Shown here one piece after another: positions 23,501 through 30,329 of a stretch of DNA of 64,000 nucleotides. Source of the stretch: Sphaerotilus mobilis (lineage in GTDB: Bacteria > Pseudomonadota > Gammaproteobacteria > Burkholderiales > Burkholderiaceae_C). A program made the translations under genes and the position numbers. Numbering within the stretch: the stretch's first letter is position 1; every line of letters begins with the position of its first letter. The stretch lies in assembly GCF_004216565.1 (NCBI RefSeq), contig NZ_SGWV01000010.1:1-64000 (forward strand). The letters are read 5' to 3'. Below the pieces are notes generated by a model that saw nothing but the letters and a program-made list of their open reading frames with translations, did not search any database and was not told the DNA's origin.

Positions 23501-25123
23501 CAGGGTGTAGGTGTCACCGGCCCGTGCGCCTTTGGCCGGCGTGATGGCGACGGTCAGTCCGTCGGTGAGGCTGGTGTAGGCGATGACACCGGCTTCATCG
23601 ACCTGTTCTCCGATGTTGGACGTCGGGTTGCTGCGACGCCGCAGGCTGACGCTCGCGAGATTGGCCTGGATGGCCGCCGAAATGTCGGCCGTCGCGAAGT
23701 AGACATCGGAGACGGTCTGGAGCAGCGAACGGGCGGCGGCATCGAGCGCAACGCCGCTGCCCACGGGATCCGCATCTTGCAGATGAGTGACGAGGTAGTC
23801 GATCACGCCGTCGATGCCAGGCGACTCCTGCCGGGTGCCCATCATCGACAGGATGGCAAGCGCTTTGCCATAGGCATCGGGCGACGACGTCCAGTCGGCA
23901 TTGACCGGCTTGGGCTGTGCACTCAGGACCAATGTCGAAATGGTGCCCGCCGTGTCCTTGAACAGGTCGGCGACCGATCGGTGAATCGCGGCAATCGTCT
24001 CGTCCGCTCGGCTGGCATCGGCGAACAGTTCCGGGTGGGACGCCATCAAACGGTCGATGTGGCGTGCCGCGACGGTCGACAGCGGCGTGATCGCCAGGGG
24101 CAACGTCGTCCCGCTGATGTCGGCCAGTTCATTGGAAGGAACCGGTGCCTTGCTGATCCATGCCGACAACACGGTGGAACCCAGGTCGGTGTCGTAGCCA
24201 ACTGTCGGATTGGTCTCGTCGTCGAAGTTCGGTGCCGCGCCGTTGGCGTCATGCACCTCGATCTTCAGGCGCTCTCCCGCCGCGAGCTTGCCGAATTGCG
24301 TCACGGAGAACCTCAGCTCACCGGACCTCGACCCGACCACCGGAATGACATCGGCCGGATCGATCTCCATGCGCTCTCCGGCAGCGTCAACCACCACGAT
24401 GCGTAGGCCGGTCATCTCGCCAGCCATGGGCTGGACGCGGAAAGCGTAGATGTCCGGCGAGGTCGGTGCCGGCGCAGGCGCCGGCGCCGGCGACTTGGCC
24501 GCTGCAGCCAGACCCAGCACACCCACGGCCGCAGCCCCCAGCAGCAGCGGTGTGCTTTCGTACCAGCGCGAGTCGTCATCCGCCGTGTCGATCAAGGTCG
24601 CGCCCGGCGCCGGGGCAGGCTGTGGGCGCGAGACCGGCCGGGGCGCGGACGGCGGCAAGGCCTGACGCAGCAGGTCTTCGCCCACGGTGGACGGCGCATC
24701 CGATGCGACGGAGGACTTGGGGCCGACCGTCGCGGCCTGCGCCAGCAGCGTGACGCCGTCCGTGGCCGATGCATCCACCGACTCACCCGCCGCAGACGCC
24801 ACCCGAATCGAGGCCTCATCCACCCACCGCTCGACGACATCGACCGACGCATCCGCCACGGTCACGGCGGATTCATCGTCATGCATCGCCAGGTCGCGGC
24901 TCTCATCCTCAGCCAAGCGACGACGGCGGCGTTGCCCTGCGGCGCGCCCTGTTGCGCTGTCGGTCGCGGTGCCCGCCACCGGATCCACAGCGGCATCCCG
25001 TTGACCTGCCGGCACATGGCCTGCAGGCCGTGAGGACAGTCCCGCTGGCACGGCCGGATCTTGCAAACGTGCGGGCTCTTGCAAACGTGCGGGCGACAGG
25101 GACGGGTTGGCGTTCATGGGCAT
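17597..25123 (-). CDS. Large Ig/cadherin-like repeat surface protein, 2,508 aa
   Basis: Two in-frame ATGs are possible (25123, 25117), neither with a strong ribosome site. The first ~185 residues are low-complexity Ala/Pro/Arg sequence with an RRRRR patch near 65-69. One hydrophobic segment follows at about 191-209, then an Ala-Pro linker. The bulk is Ig-like and Bap-type domains ('AGTVHVLTATAFDDAGNESP' style). Four cadherin/VCBS-like domains with 'VSDGDPDGSA'-type motifs lie at about 18.3-19.9 kb. Near the C-terminus there is a dockerin/EF-hand-like loop (DVNRDGLIDASDRT), then a tail with 'GYWTSTPGNEG' recalling DUF1566/Lcl_C domains, ending FRIETVI. The layout (disordered N-terminus, single hydrophobic segment, repeats) parallels the colossal protein 163 bp downstream. 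Probably a secreted or surface-anchored partner; function inferred from architecture only. Confidence 0.8.
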   Translation of the reverse strand: MPMNANPSLSPARLQEPARLQDPAVPAGLSSRPAGHVPAGQRDAAVDPVAGTATDSATGRAAGQRRRRRLAEDESRDLAMHDDESAVTVADASVDVVERWVDEASIRVASAAGESVDASATDGVTLLAQAATVGPKSSVASDAPSTVGEDLLRQALPPSAPRPVSRPQPAPAPGATLIDTADDDSRWYESTPLLLGAAAVGVLGLAAAAKSPAPAPAPAPTSPDIYAFRVQPMAGEMTGLRIVVVDAAGERMEIDPADVIPVVGSRSGELRFSVTQFGKLAAGERLKIEVHDANGAAPNFDDETNPTVGYDTDLGSTVLSAWISKAPVPSNELADISGTTLPLAITPLSTVAARHIDRLMASHPELFADASRADETIAAIHRSVADLFKDTAGTISTLVLSAQPKPVNADWTSSPDAYGKALAILSMMGTRQESPGIDGVIDYLVTHLQDADPVGSGVALDAAARSLLQTVSDVYFATADISAAIQANLASVSLRRRSNPTSNIGEQVDEAGVIAYTSLTDGLTVAITPAKGARAGDTYTLRFHPEGVTGKAQDYTVVYTLPTDFDPTSTPLPLLHKVPVFLDNVVGLDDAPLVGFAMDAAGNTLLEPGRAATDISRFKLTIEPGPGMKPNFVLPPVDVAVDHAPVAIVSAPATAGATEYHIGETILIKVVLPSKVAWNVSTNGSNDVQTFAPRLKVQVGEQTIEAHLVDPAAANGSNVLVFGYLVTKSSALQGDISVVGDALVASGGSTSIRDVSGGALTSAFSRLVDTTLTATGQGVDALPPVSPTFTLQGDSDSGTAGDRITNVVSVSFDVRGEPLSQVDLTDALGAKVGSVVLDENGRGVLTTRPLANTAAAGTVHVLTATAFDDAGNESPPSAALALNIDNRAPVQPEAALLAGDDTGVDPLDGITRQTTPTVRLVGETGAQIVVFVDANDNGRLDAGETVQGRGVLTRPSSATNVPGLNLADGQGYLDLPLTTPDRPLADGVYKLTALTTDAAGNDSPARALQPLQIVSQPVAAPILAIATAAPDAGYLAVGSKVLITATFERPVHVIVAGDAAAIAPSVTVRLSPTQTVQAALVDGSGSKVLTFEYTVGSTDNSAGLSLDAAALSLGSARLTDVAGNAVDLASAAVPAAVASPLRIDTLAPSVLSLGVLDAGSDTGLIGDGKTGDNTPSFRVIGEGGATVVLFRDPTGAGKLQEGVELGRVVLGEAGAADVQGLLALASGQVLADGSYDGSLKMVQIDAAGNVSTAYQVRGSVENRALVIATNQPGVLTDLEFDAVMDQASVAGAGLAPRDFYTYIATPTFNFKGGDNGNTAILFQDVNKNSVFDPEVDRELGRSTISANFHSVSVSSANALSEGVYDNLRVVQASSTGVLAGEASAVAKAVRINPSAPGPLSISLAAGQSYGNAGQVEFDVISSSYVAGARVVVFEDRNVNGVFDGDDVRLGSEKGDLPVVRRDLPLQLSLAAPTEGSYSHLMAYQLYAGKSGSPSVVAGAPVGGITLDRTGPGLTITSDVFVLEPGMSTQLTLTFDEEPLAGSFNVDLLVRSDDRSHLTMGELSAIVPVQQGGRSVWQATATLSSDAIGVSTFTLDAPAGAYRDRFGNPSQASHFELSGVADATPPVVAITTDVNKVGLAGREAATQALLTFRMSEPVTDFDLADLSVYGGSSIGTIGNLRKVDGDPLAWTAVFTPAASIVAEARISVRNGAVFDQGGNANVASSVRLSVDTAAAPTLAAPDAWGAAGGLRVQEDARLPLRATFASSGATALSVWDTDAASSDSAFERVDLSVGNGRLRVDLAGGVQVNANDSATMTLTGTMAQVNAALATLSYIGASNTHGDDRLVVQAYDRTGKSDRKEWVISVQAVNDAPVVTVPANLASTHVAGSASPLVGIGLDDVDSATVTTVVSVFNGTLSTETVSASVVLTGQGSAELSLTGALADVRAALAGLRYTADGDYHALHPGVTTDTVRVTTTDVEGLVVSRSYTVSVTPRPVVAPTITLSDALSNGGISTSEDIASTPLGAGQITVSDGDPDGSASALVSLTLSVDQGTLSVRHAGNPLSGSVLTLNGNALALTTALATLTYADQPHAHGERTLSLVARDGDGHETVATVALRVASVGDAPVVVLPAAPANLETGKTSALAGIRVSDVDVGPGALSGITVSVQHGALQVTVPTASTSGESVPVVTGLGSNTLTLSGTQTQMQALLDTLTYTPDDGVLPRPTAQVGSDLLTVTASDGDVTTIDPTRTLALSVLVPNKPATGDIAVQGLARVGSNLTIDNTLKDPDGIAGGSVAGMAYTWLRDGAAIGPEATGRTYTVTEADLHHQIAVQVRFNDLRGEATTRTSDVTAAVESDLALGLAQAIRYADNSSTPVSSAQLILSRHGDGYDDYLLDVNRDGLIDASDRTAYISSLSVNHMLTLADGRSARLLSSEEWAVLAASSGVLPADWPMPGVDGAGYWTSTPGNEGTHLVHLGTSSLTTPHVVPDDGGLVNRVAYFNAFRIETVI
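25059..25094 (-). repeat. Perfect 18-bp tandem duplication in the N-terminal coding region
   Basis: Two identical 18-bp units (TCTTGCAAACGTGCGGGC on the plus strand) encode the duplicated peptide ARLQEP/ARLQDP just after the start of the Ig-like protein. Because 18 is a multiple of three, copy change would alter length without frameshift. Confidence 0.85.
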
Positions 25124-25241
25124 GAAAGGTCGAAGCGAAACAGGGGCGTCGGGGCACGACGGACGAACGATGGCCGGACAAGTCCAGCCACGATCAGAAG
25201 CAACAAGAAGAGGCGCAGGACATGCGCCAGACGCAGAGCGC

Positions 25242-26828
25242 TCAGCGACCTTGTGACGAGCGGCGCGTCAGGTCGTCGGCCAAGGCATCGAGCTTGCGAT
25301 TCACATCGGACAGCTCGTACTTGGTCGCCAAGGACTCCGCCTGTGCGGACGCATCCAAACGAGCAACCATCTCGACGAGCTGCGGTTGAATGCGACCCGC
25401 CAGATCGCGCATGCCGCCATCCAGGGTTTGCAACGTCAGATTGGTCTCATGAGCATGCGCACCGACCTGGCCAATCAGGACGGTCTGGTCGCGCAGTTCG
25501 CGGCTGGATTCGGCCATTGCTGCGACGACGCTGGCGAGGTCACGCTGCAGACCCATGCGCAACTCGGCATGCATCTGGGTCACGTGGTCACGCGCCTGGG
25601 CTGCCGCATCGACCAAGGTGCCACGCAAGCCGGCCAGTTCGCGAACGGCCTGGCTGTTGTGGTCGGCGATGAACTTCGCTTGCAGGTTGATGTCGGCCAG
25701 AGAGCCCGCACTGGTCTGCGCGGCCGCCGCCAGCATGTTCTGCGCGACCTGCAGGTCGTCGAACTTGCGCGCCACGGTCTCCAGGCGCTGGGCGACGCTG
25801 GCGGCCACCTTCTCGACCTGGGCACGGGTCTCGTCTGAACCCAGTCGTTTCTCGGCCAAGGCAGACATGGTCTGCATCGCCTCGCTGGCCAGCCGCATCT
25901 TGGACGACGCAAGCAGGATGGCCTCGGTCTGCTTGGAGAGATCCTGGCGCAGGCCGGTGATGGCCTCAATCTGCAGACGGGCCAGACGCTCGTCCGTGCC
26001 TGAGCCACCCACATCGACCCGTGAACCGCCGCCGGTCACGGCTTCGGCCACGGCGTGATAGGTTTCCTCGGCCTCGGCCACGGCGCCAGATTGCAGCCGG
26101 CGCAGCGCGAGCATCTGCAGTCCGTTCACCATCGAGCCACCGAGACCCAGCAGCGAGGCCACGAACGCCTCACCCATACCCGCGAGCGGACCACTCATTT
26201 GAGTGAAGAACCGCGTCATCGTCGCAGCGGAATCGCCCTCGCCGGTGACGGCGATGATGCTGATCAGGCTCGCCACTTCCTTGAGCGTGACGATCAGACC
26301 CAGGAAGGTGCCGAACAGACCCAGACCGATGAGGGTGTTGGCGATGTGGCCCGGCAGCACCAGCCGACGCGCGCTGGCCTGCTGGTAGACGCGAAAGCGA
26401 GCAAGAACTGAGGCGCGATCCTCGCCACCCCGACCCTCTCGATCCGCACGCAGCGGTCCGAACAGGTCAACGACATCCGCGTCTGCACCGGACTGCGAGA
26501 GCAACTGGCCCAGCGCGCTGCGCTGAATGTCGAGTGGCGCACCCCGCTTGCCAGCCATGCCACCCCGGATCGCGGCGATCACGCCGGATTCACGGCCGAA
26601 ACGGATGGCCTGGTAGATCGCCAGCACCTGACCGACGACGGTGACCAGCAAGATGAAGATCGCGAAGCGGGGATTGGATGAGCTGTTGATGAGCTGCACG
26701 ATGCTGTCGTACAGGGCAACGTTGCCCAGCACGTAGGCCACCGTGATGCCGACACAGGCCAGCAACGCCCATGGGCGCCGGACCCCTGGCGCGATGGATG
26801 GACGGTTCCGGACGTTGACATGACTCAT
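25242..26828 (-). CDS. MotA/TolQ/ExbB-like proton-channel family protein with long cytoplasmic tail
   Basis: Start chosen at the ATG at 26828 (MSHVNVRN) because AGGGAGC lies just upstream; an upstream extension to 26912 lacks support. 528 residues. Two hydrophobic segments near the N-terminus ('WALLACVGITVAYVLGNVAL' and 'FAIFILLVTVVGQVLAIYQA') are followed by the family core: 'NTLIGLGLFGTFLGLIVTL' and 'GMGEAFVASLLGLGGSMVNG', matching TM3/TM4 of MotA/ExbB/TolQ. Residues about 300-528 form a long Ala/Leu/Gln-rich probable coiled coil. MotA-type proteins with such tails include ZorA, and SiiB is a MotA-like partner of the giant adhesin SiiE. Placed directly upstream of two giant surface proteins, an SiiB-like energising role is the best inference. 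No MotB/OmpA-like partner is seen in the window, and no other Zorya genes. Confidence 0.75.
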   Translation of the reverse strand: MSHVNVRNRPSIAPGVRRPWALLACVGITVAYVLGNVALYDSIVQLINSSSNPRFAIFILLVTVVGQVLAIYQAIRFGRESGVIAAIRGGMAGKRGAPLDIQRSALGQLLSQSGADADVVDLFGPLRADREGRGGEDRASVLARFRVYQQASARRLVLPGHIANTLIGLGLFGTFLGLIVTLKEVASLISIIAVTGEGDSAATMTRFFTQMSGPLAGMGEAFVASLLGLGGSMVNGLQMLALRRLQSGAVAEAEETYHAVAEAVTGGGSRVDVGGSGTDERLARLQIEAITGLRQDLSKQTEAILLASSKMRLASEAMQTMSALAEKRLGSDETRAQVEKVAASVAQRLETVARKFDDLQVAQNMLAAAAQTSAGSLADINLQAKFIADHNSQAVRELAGLRGTLVDAAAQARDHVTQMHAELRMGLQRDLASVVAAMAESSRELRDQTVLIGQVGAHAHETNLTLQTLDGGMRDLAGRIQPQLVEMVARLDASAQAESLATKYELSDVNRKLDALADDLTRRSSQGR

Positions 26829-26903
26829 GGATGCTCCCTGACAGGATGGAATGGCGGATCGAGGCGACGGGTTGATACGGCTTGCGTGGGGCGCACCCCA
26901 ACA

Positions 26904-26984
26904 CCAAGCCAACTGATAAAAGTGTCCGGAAGTCGGCTTGGCGGACCAATGACCGATAAGAGCTAAGTAGGTGGTCCGACCTAC
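26904..26984. promoter_or_regulatory. Two inverted repeats upstream of the MotA-like gene
   Basis: In the 197-bp gap before the MotA-like gene, arms CCAAGCCAAC (26904-26913) and GTCGGCTTGG (26932-26941) pair at nine of ten positions around an AT-rich centre. A second dyad, GTAGGT-N6-ACCTAC, lies at 26967-26984. The gap is the AT-richest of the locus and probably carries a promoter; the dyads may be operators or the terminator of the EAL-HDOD gene. Confidence 0.4.
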
Positions 26985-27025
26985 AAGAACTTGTCATTCG
27001 CGGTCGCCAGCCTTCTGGCGGTGGG

Positions 27026-28561
27026 TCAAGTCCGGCGCCGCGTTGTGGGTGGCGCGGAAGCGAGACTCCTGACCGATGCACCGGTCGATCGCGCAGGCCT
27101 CTGGCGTACCGCCAGGTCAGCGACCGACTGCAGCACGCTGCCGTTCTGGCTGCGTTCTTTCGCCCAGAGGTGCGCCTCTTGGTAGATCGATCGCAGGGCC
27201 GTGGCGAGGCCAGGCATGGCGGCCAGCGGGCCAGGCAGCCAGCCGGTTGGCTGGCGGTACTGGCCTTGTGCGAACTCCAGCACCGCACCGAGCAGACCCT
27301 TGCGATCGCGCATCGCCCGTTCAAGCCGGGCGCCAGCCCGCACACCCAGGTCAGGATCGCGGTAGGCGATGCCCAGCGTCGTCCGGTAGTGGTCCAGAAG
27401 GCCAAGCAGGAAGGCCTCTTCGGCCAGCGCCGGCTCGGTCGGTGAGACACGCCGGGCCAGCACCTTCATCAGACGAGCCTGAGCCAGGCCGGCGTAAGTC
27501 CAGGACTTGTCGATCACCCCGGCGTCGGCCACCTGCAGCACCGACAGCCAGGCCTGCAGCACCGGGCGCGGCAGGTCAGCAACGAGGTCGGCCAGCACGT
27601 TCGGTCGATCCTCCGTGCCAGCTCCGGCGCCGTCCTGATCGGCGAGCTGCCAGATACGCAGCGCCGTCGCCGGATCCATGGCCAGTGCCGTGGCAACCGA
27701 CTCGTTGGACGCGCCATGCTGCAGCAGCAGGCGGGTCCGGCGCAGCGCCAGCGCCGAGGTGGCAGGCAGGCCGGGGGCCAAGATGACATCAGGCCGGGCG
27801 ATGGCATGGCCCTGCACCAAGTCGGCGCCCAGCACGCGCGCGGCCGCCAGGTCGCCGGCGGTCTCCACCTTCTCGGCCAGAACTTGCACACCGTGGCTGT
27901 GCGCGCGCGCCATCATCAGCGGCAGGTCGACCGGCCGAACTGTCTGCCAATCGATCTTGATGACCTCGACCAGGTCGATCAAGGCCCAGCGGCTGTCGTC
28001 CAGCGTGTCGATGTCGTCGAGCGCGAAGCGCATGCCCCGCTGGCGCAGGTCCTGCACCCGCTGGCGGACGTCCGCCGTGGCGGGGATCGTTTCCAGCAGC
28101 TCGACGACGCCCCAGGCCGGGGTGATCGCCTCGACCAAGGGGCTCATCAAGGTCTCGCGGTCGACGTTGACGAAGAAGCTCAGGCCCCGGGCGCGGCGCG
28201 GCAGGCCCAGATCCAGCACGGCAGTCGCCAGCACCTCGCAGGTGGCGTGCAGGCCGTTGACGATGCCGCCGGCGTCCAGCCGCCCGGCATCGCGGTAGAG
28301 CAGCTCATAGCCACGCGCGCGGCCGTCGACATCGACGATGGCCTGCAAGCCGACCCGGCGGGCAACACGCTCCGGCGCAGCGGGCTGATGCGGTGCGGCC
28401 TGCGGCTGCAGTGGCACGCCGGCCTGATGCAGCAGACGCTGGACGCCCGGGTCGCGCCGCGCAGAGGACCCCGATCGCAAGGCCCAGGACAACACGTTCG
28501 ACGGCGGCGCGACATCGTCAGGCTCGAAGGGACGGGTGGGCATCGGCAAGGTGGTGTGCAT
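27026..28561 (-). CDS. EAL-HDOD (YuxH-type) signalling protein, 511 aa
   Basis: After a ~70-residue variable leader, the EAL-like half begins 'VDVDGRARGYELLYRD', the hallmark of YuxH-family proteins in which EAL is replaced by a YELLYR-type motif. It continues with 'FVNVDRETL', 'VVELLETIPA', 'RFALDDIDTLDDSRW', 'VEVIKIDW' and 'AEKVET', the order of EAL-domain strands, but with key metal ligands altered, so c-di-GMP hydrolysis is unlikely. The second half (about 285-480) is HDOD: 'HGASNESVATALAMDPATAL' with a long helical bundle. These proteins act as signalling adaptors linked to motility, type IV pili or adhesion. It sits 72 bp downstream of a paralogue and upstream of the adhesin genes, suggesting it sets their output. 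Confidence 0.8.
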   Translation of the reverse strand: MHTTLPMPTRPFEPDDVAPPSNVLSWALRSGSSARRDPGVQRLLHQAGVPLQPQAAPHQPAAPERVARRVGLQAIVDVDGRARGYELLYRDAGRLDAGGIVNGLHATCEVLATAVLDLGLPRRARGLSFFVNVDRETLMSPLVEAITPAWGVVELLETIPATADVRQRVQDLRQRGMRFALDDIDTLDDSRWALIDLVEVIKIDWQTVRPVDLPLMMARAHSHGVQVLAEKVETAGDLAAARVLGADLVQGHAIARPDVILAPGLPATSALALRRTRLLLQHGASNESVATALAMDPATALRIWQLADQDGAGAGTEDRPNVLADLVADLPRPVLQAWLSVLQVADAGVIDKSWTYAGLAQARLMKVLARRVSPTEPALAEEAFLLGLLDHYRTTLGIAYRDPDLGVRAGARLERAMRDRKGLLGAVLEFAQGQYRQPTGWLPGPLAAMPGLATALRSIYQEAHLWAKERSQNGSVLQSVADLAVRQRPARSTGASVRSLASAPPTTRRRT

Positions 28562-28633
28562 GGCGTGGCGGCTCGCAGTGGCCGTTCTGACGGGTATCGA
28601 AGATGAGGGGCGCGACCACCGGTCGCAGGCCGC

Positions 28634-30148
28634 TCAGGCGCGCGAATCGACCGGCAAACCAGGGTGGCCGGCAACGGACAGGCTGCGTTCGCGAACCTGC
28701 CGGCCCGCCTCGTCGTACAGCTCGACGATCCCGTTGGCGGGCGCCATGGCTTGGCCGTTGAACATCAAGCGCAGGCCGATGTCGAGCACCGCGCCGAGCA
28801 GGCACTGGCGGTGCATCCAGGCGTCCTCGATGGCGGGACACATCAGCGGTGTGGCGAGGTGGCCGACCATGCGCGCGGGCAGGGTGTGCCGGAAGTGCGC
28901 CACCATGCCCAGCAGGGCCGCCTGTCGATGCAGTTCGTGTCGATCGGGTGCCAGCCGCTCGGACAGCAGCCGCATGAACAGCGAGAGGTGGGCCGCCGCC
29001 TCGCACCAGGCGGGCCGCAGGGCGGCCGCATGGTCGCGGGCCTCGAAATACAGCAGCTCCAGCCAGATCGGCCAGGTCGGTCCGCGCAGGCGGGACACCA
29101 GATCCAGGGTCGATTCGGGTCGGCTGATGGCACCGAACAGGCCATCGCAGGCCAGGATCAGCAGTCGCAGCAGCAAGGCCGGGTCCCGGTCGACCAAGGC
29201 GGCCAGTTCGACGTCATCGGCACCACGCAGCAGCCGCTCGCGCAGGTGATGCAGGCCGTTGGCGTCGCACGCTGGCAGCTGGTCAACCGTCCAGGTGACC
29301 GGGGCGGACAGGAGGGGCCCGGAATAGGCATGCACGCCCAGCGTGCGGTACTCGCGGAAGTCATCGAGCCGGTCGATGCCGCGCAGGTGCACCTGCTGGC
29401 CGATGAGCTCGGGCCAGAGGCCCAGCAGGGCGGTGCGTTCGTGGGTCCCGATGTCGAGGTGGGCCCACTGCACCTGATGGGTCAGGGTCTGCAGCCGCGC
29501 GGATGAAGAAGCGCCATTGCACGACAGCGACAGCACCAAGCCGCGGGCGCGCAGCTCTTTCAGACGCTCGCGAATGAGGGGCGTGGGCGGCAGGTGGGAG
29601 GGCAGCTGGACAACGGCCCAGCGGGGGTCGAGCACCTCGACCAGCGAGGTCAGCAGCAGCGCCTCGGAGACTTCGATCAGGACGGGGTGGGCCCCCGCCA
29701 CGGAGCGCAGGCCGAGGGCCAGCACGGTATGGCAAAGGTTGTCGATCCACTCGTTCAGCCCACCGCCACCCCGAACGCCTGACCCGCCACGCAGCGGCAG
29801 GTCCACCACCGGGAGCAGCTGGACCGCCACCTCATGACCCAGCATGTTGACGACCTTGGTCGTGCGGACCGCGACGCGCGGCAGGTTCAGGTGGGTGGTG
29901 GCAGCGGGCAGCGGCGTGCTGGACGCTGCGACCGCAGCGGACGTCTCCAGTGGGGGCGAGGTCGCCAGAGCCGCGTCGAGATCGACCATCAGGCCCTCGG
30001 CCTGGGGCTTCGGCGAGGCTGCGGGCTGGAGCACCAACGGCGCAGCCTGTGACGGACCGGCGCGCTTGGCCAACGGATGGGCGTTGTCGCCGAGGGCCGC
30101 AGGCTGGCGGATCGGCGCGTCAGCGCGTGACAGGGGGGCGGTGGGCAT
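28634..30148 (-). CDS. Second, more degenerate EAL-HDOD-like protein, 504 aa
   Basis: ATG at 30148 is preceded by GAGGAG at good spacing. The first ~90 residues are Ala/Pro-rich and disordered. The remainder aligns in layout with the adjacent EAL-HDOD protein: 'HPVLIEVSEALLLTSLVEVL' parallels 'FVNVDRETLMSPLVEAI', 'AVVQLPSHLPPTPLIRERLK' parallels the ELLET helix, and 'VHAYSGPLLSAP' parallels the GHAIARP segment. The YELLYR and DDID motifs are gone, so the EAL half is catalytically dead. HDOD-like helices follow ('LAALVDRDPALLLRLLILA', 'LLGMVAHFRHTLPARMVG'). Likely arose by duplication and diverged into a sensor or scaffold. It is first in the run of same-strand genes leading to the giant proteins. 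Confidence 0.65.
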   Translation of the reverse strand: MPTAPLSRADAPIRQPAALGDNAHPLAKRAGPSQAAPLVLQPAASPKPQAEGLMVDLDAALATSPPLETSAAVAASSTPLPAATTHLNLPRVAVRTTKVVNMLGHEVAVQLLPVVDLPLRGGSGVRGGGGLNEWIDNLCHTVLALGLRSVAGAHPVLIEVSEALLLTSLVEVLDPRWAVVQLPSHLPPTPLIRERLKELRARGLVLSLSCNGASSSARLQTLTHQVQWAHLDIGTHERTALLGLWPELIGQQVHLRGIDRLDDFREYRTLGVHAYSGPLLSAPVTWTVDQLPACDANGLHHLRERLLRGADDVELAALVDRDPALLLRLLILACDGLFGAISRPESTLDLVSRLRGPTWPIWLELLYFEARDHAAALRPAWCEAAAHLSLFMRLLSERLAPDRHELHRQAALLGMVAHFRHTLPARMVGHLATPLMCPAIEDAWMHRQCLLGAVLDIGLRLMFNGQAMAPANGIVELYDEAGRQVRERSLSVAGHPGLPVDSRA

Positions 30149-30205
30149 GGGGCGGACTCCTCATGTCGACCCGGCATGGCACAGGGTCGATCAACAGTCC
30201 GCTCA

Positions 30206-30285
30206 GTGTGCTAAGCACACACCGGCCAGCCACCTACCTATTGCGACAGTTCTCCAGAGGGGGCCTACAGCTTTTTGTAGGCCCC
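30206..30285. promoter_or_regulatory. Dyad elements ahead of the adhesin-locus genes
   Basis: The 181-bp gap between the IolG-like gene and the first EAL-HDOD gene contains GTGTGC-TAA-GCACAC (30206-30220), a likely protein-binding dyad, and a perfect 10-bp hairpin GGGGCCTACA-N6-TGTAGGCCCC (30260-30285). The hairpin could end transcription from the inositol genes, though it lacks a T-run on the minus strand. The promoter of the adhesin locus is probably here. Confidence 0.45.
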
Positions 30286-30329
30286 TGCACCCTTTGCGCG
30301 TTCAGGATGGCCACCGGTCAAGGCACCGG

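Noticed and set aside
21968-24406. 812-codon plus-strand frame
   Set aside because: Shadow of the Ig-like protein; low-complexity composition and no ribosome site.
25242-26828. Zorya anti-phage system
   Set aside because: The MotA-like protein has a ZorA-like tail, but ZorB, ZorC/D/E are absent and neighbours are surface proteins.
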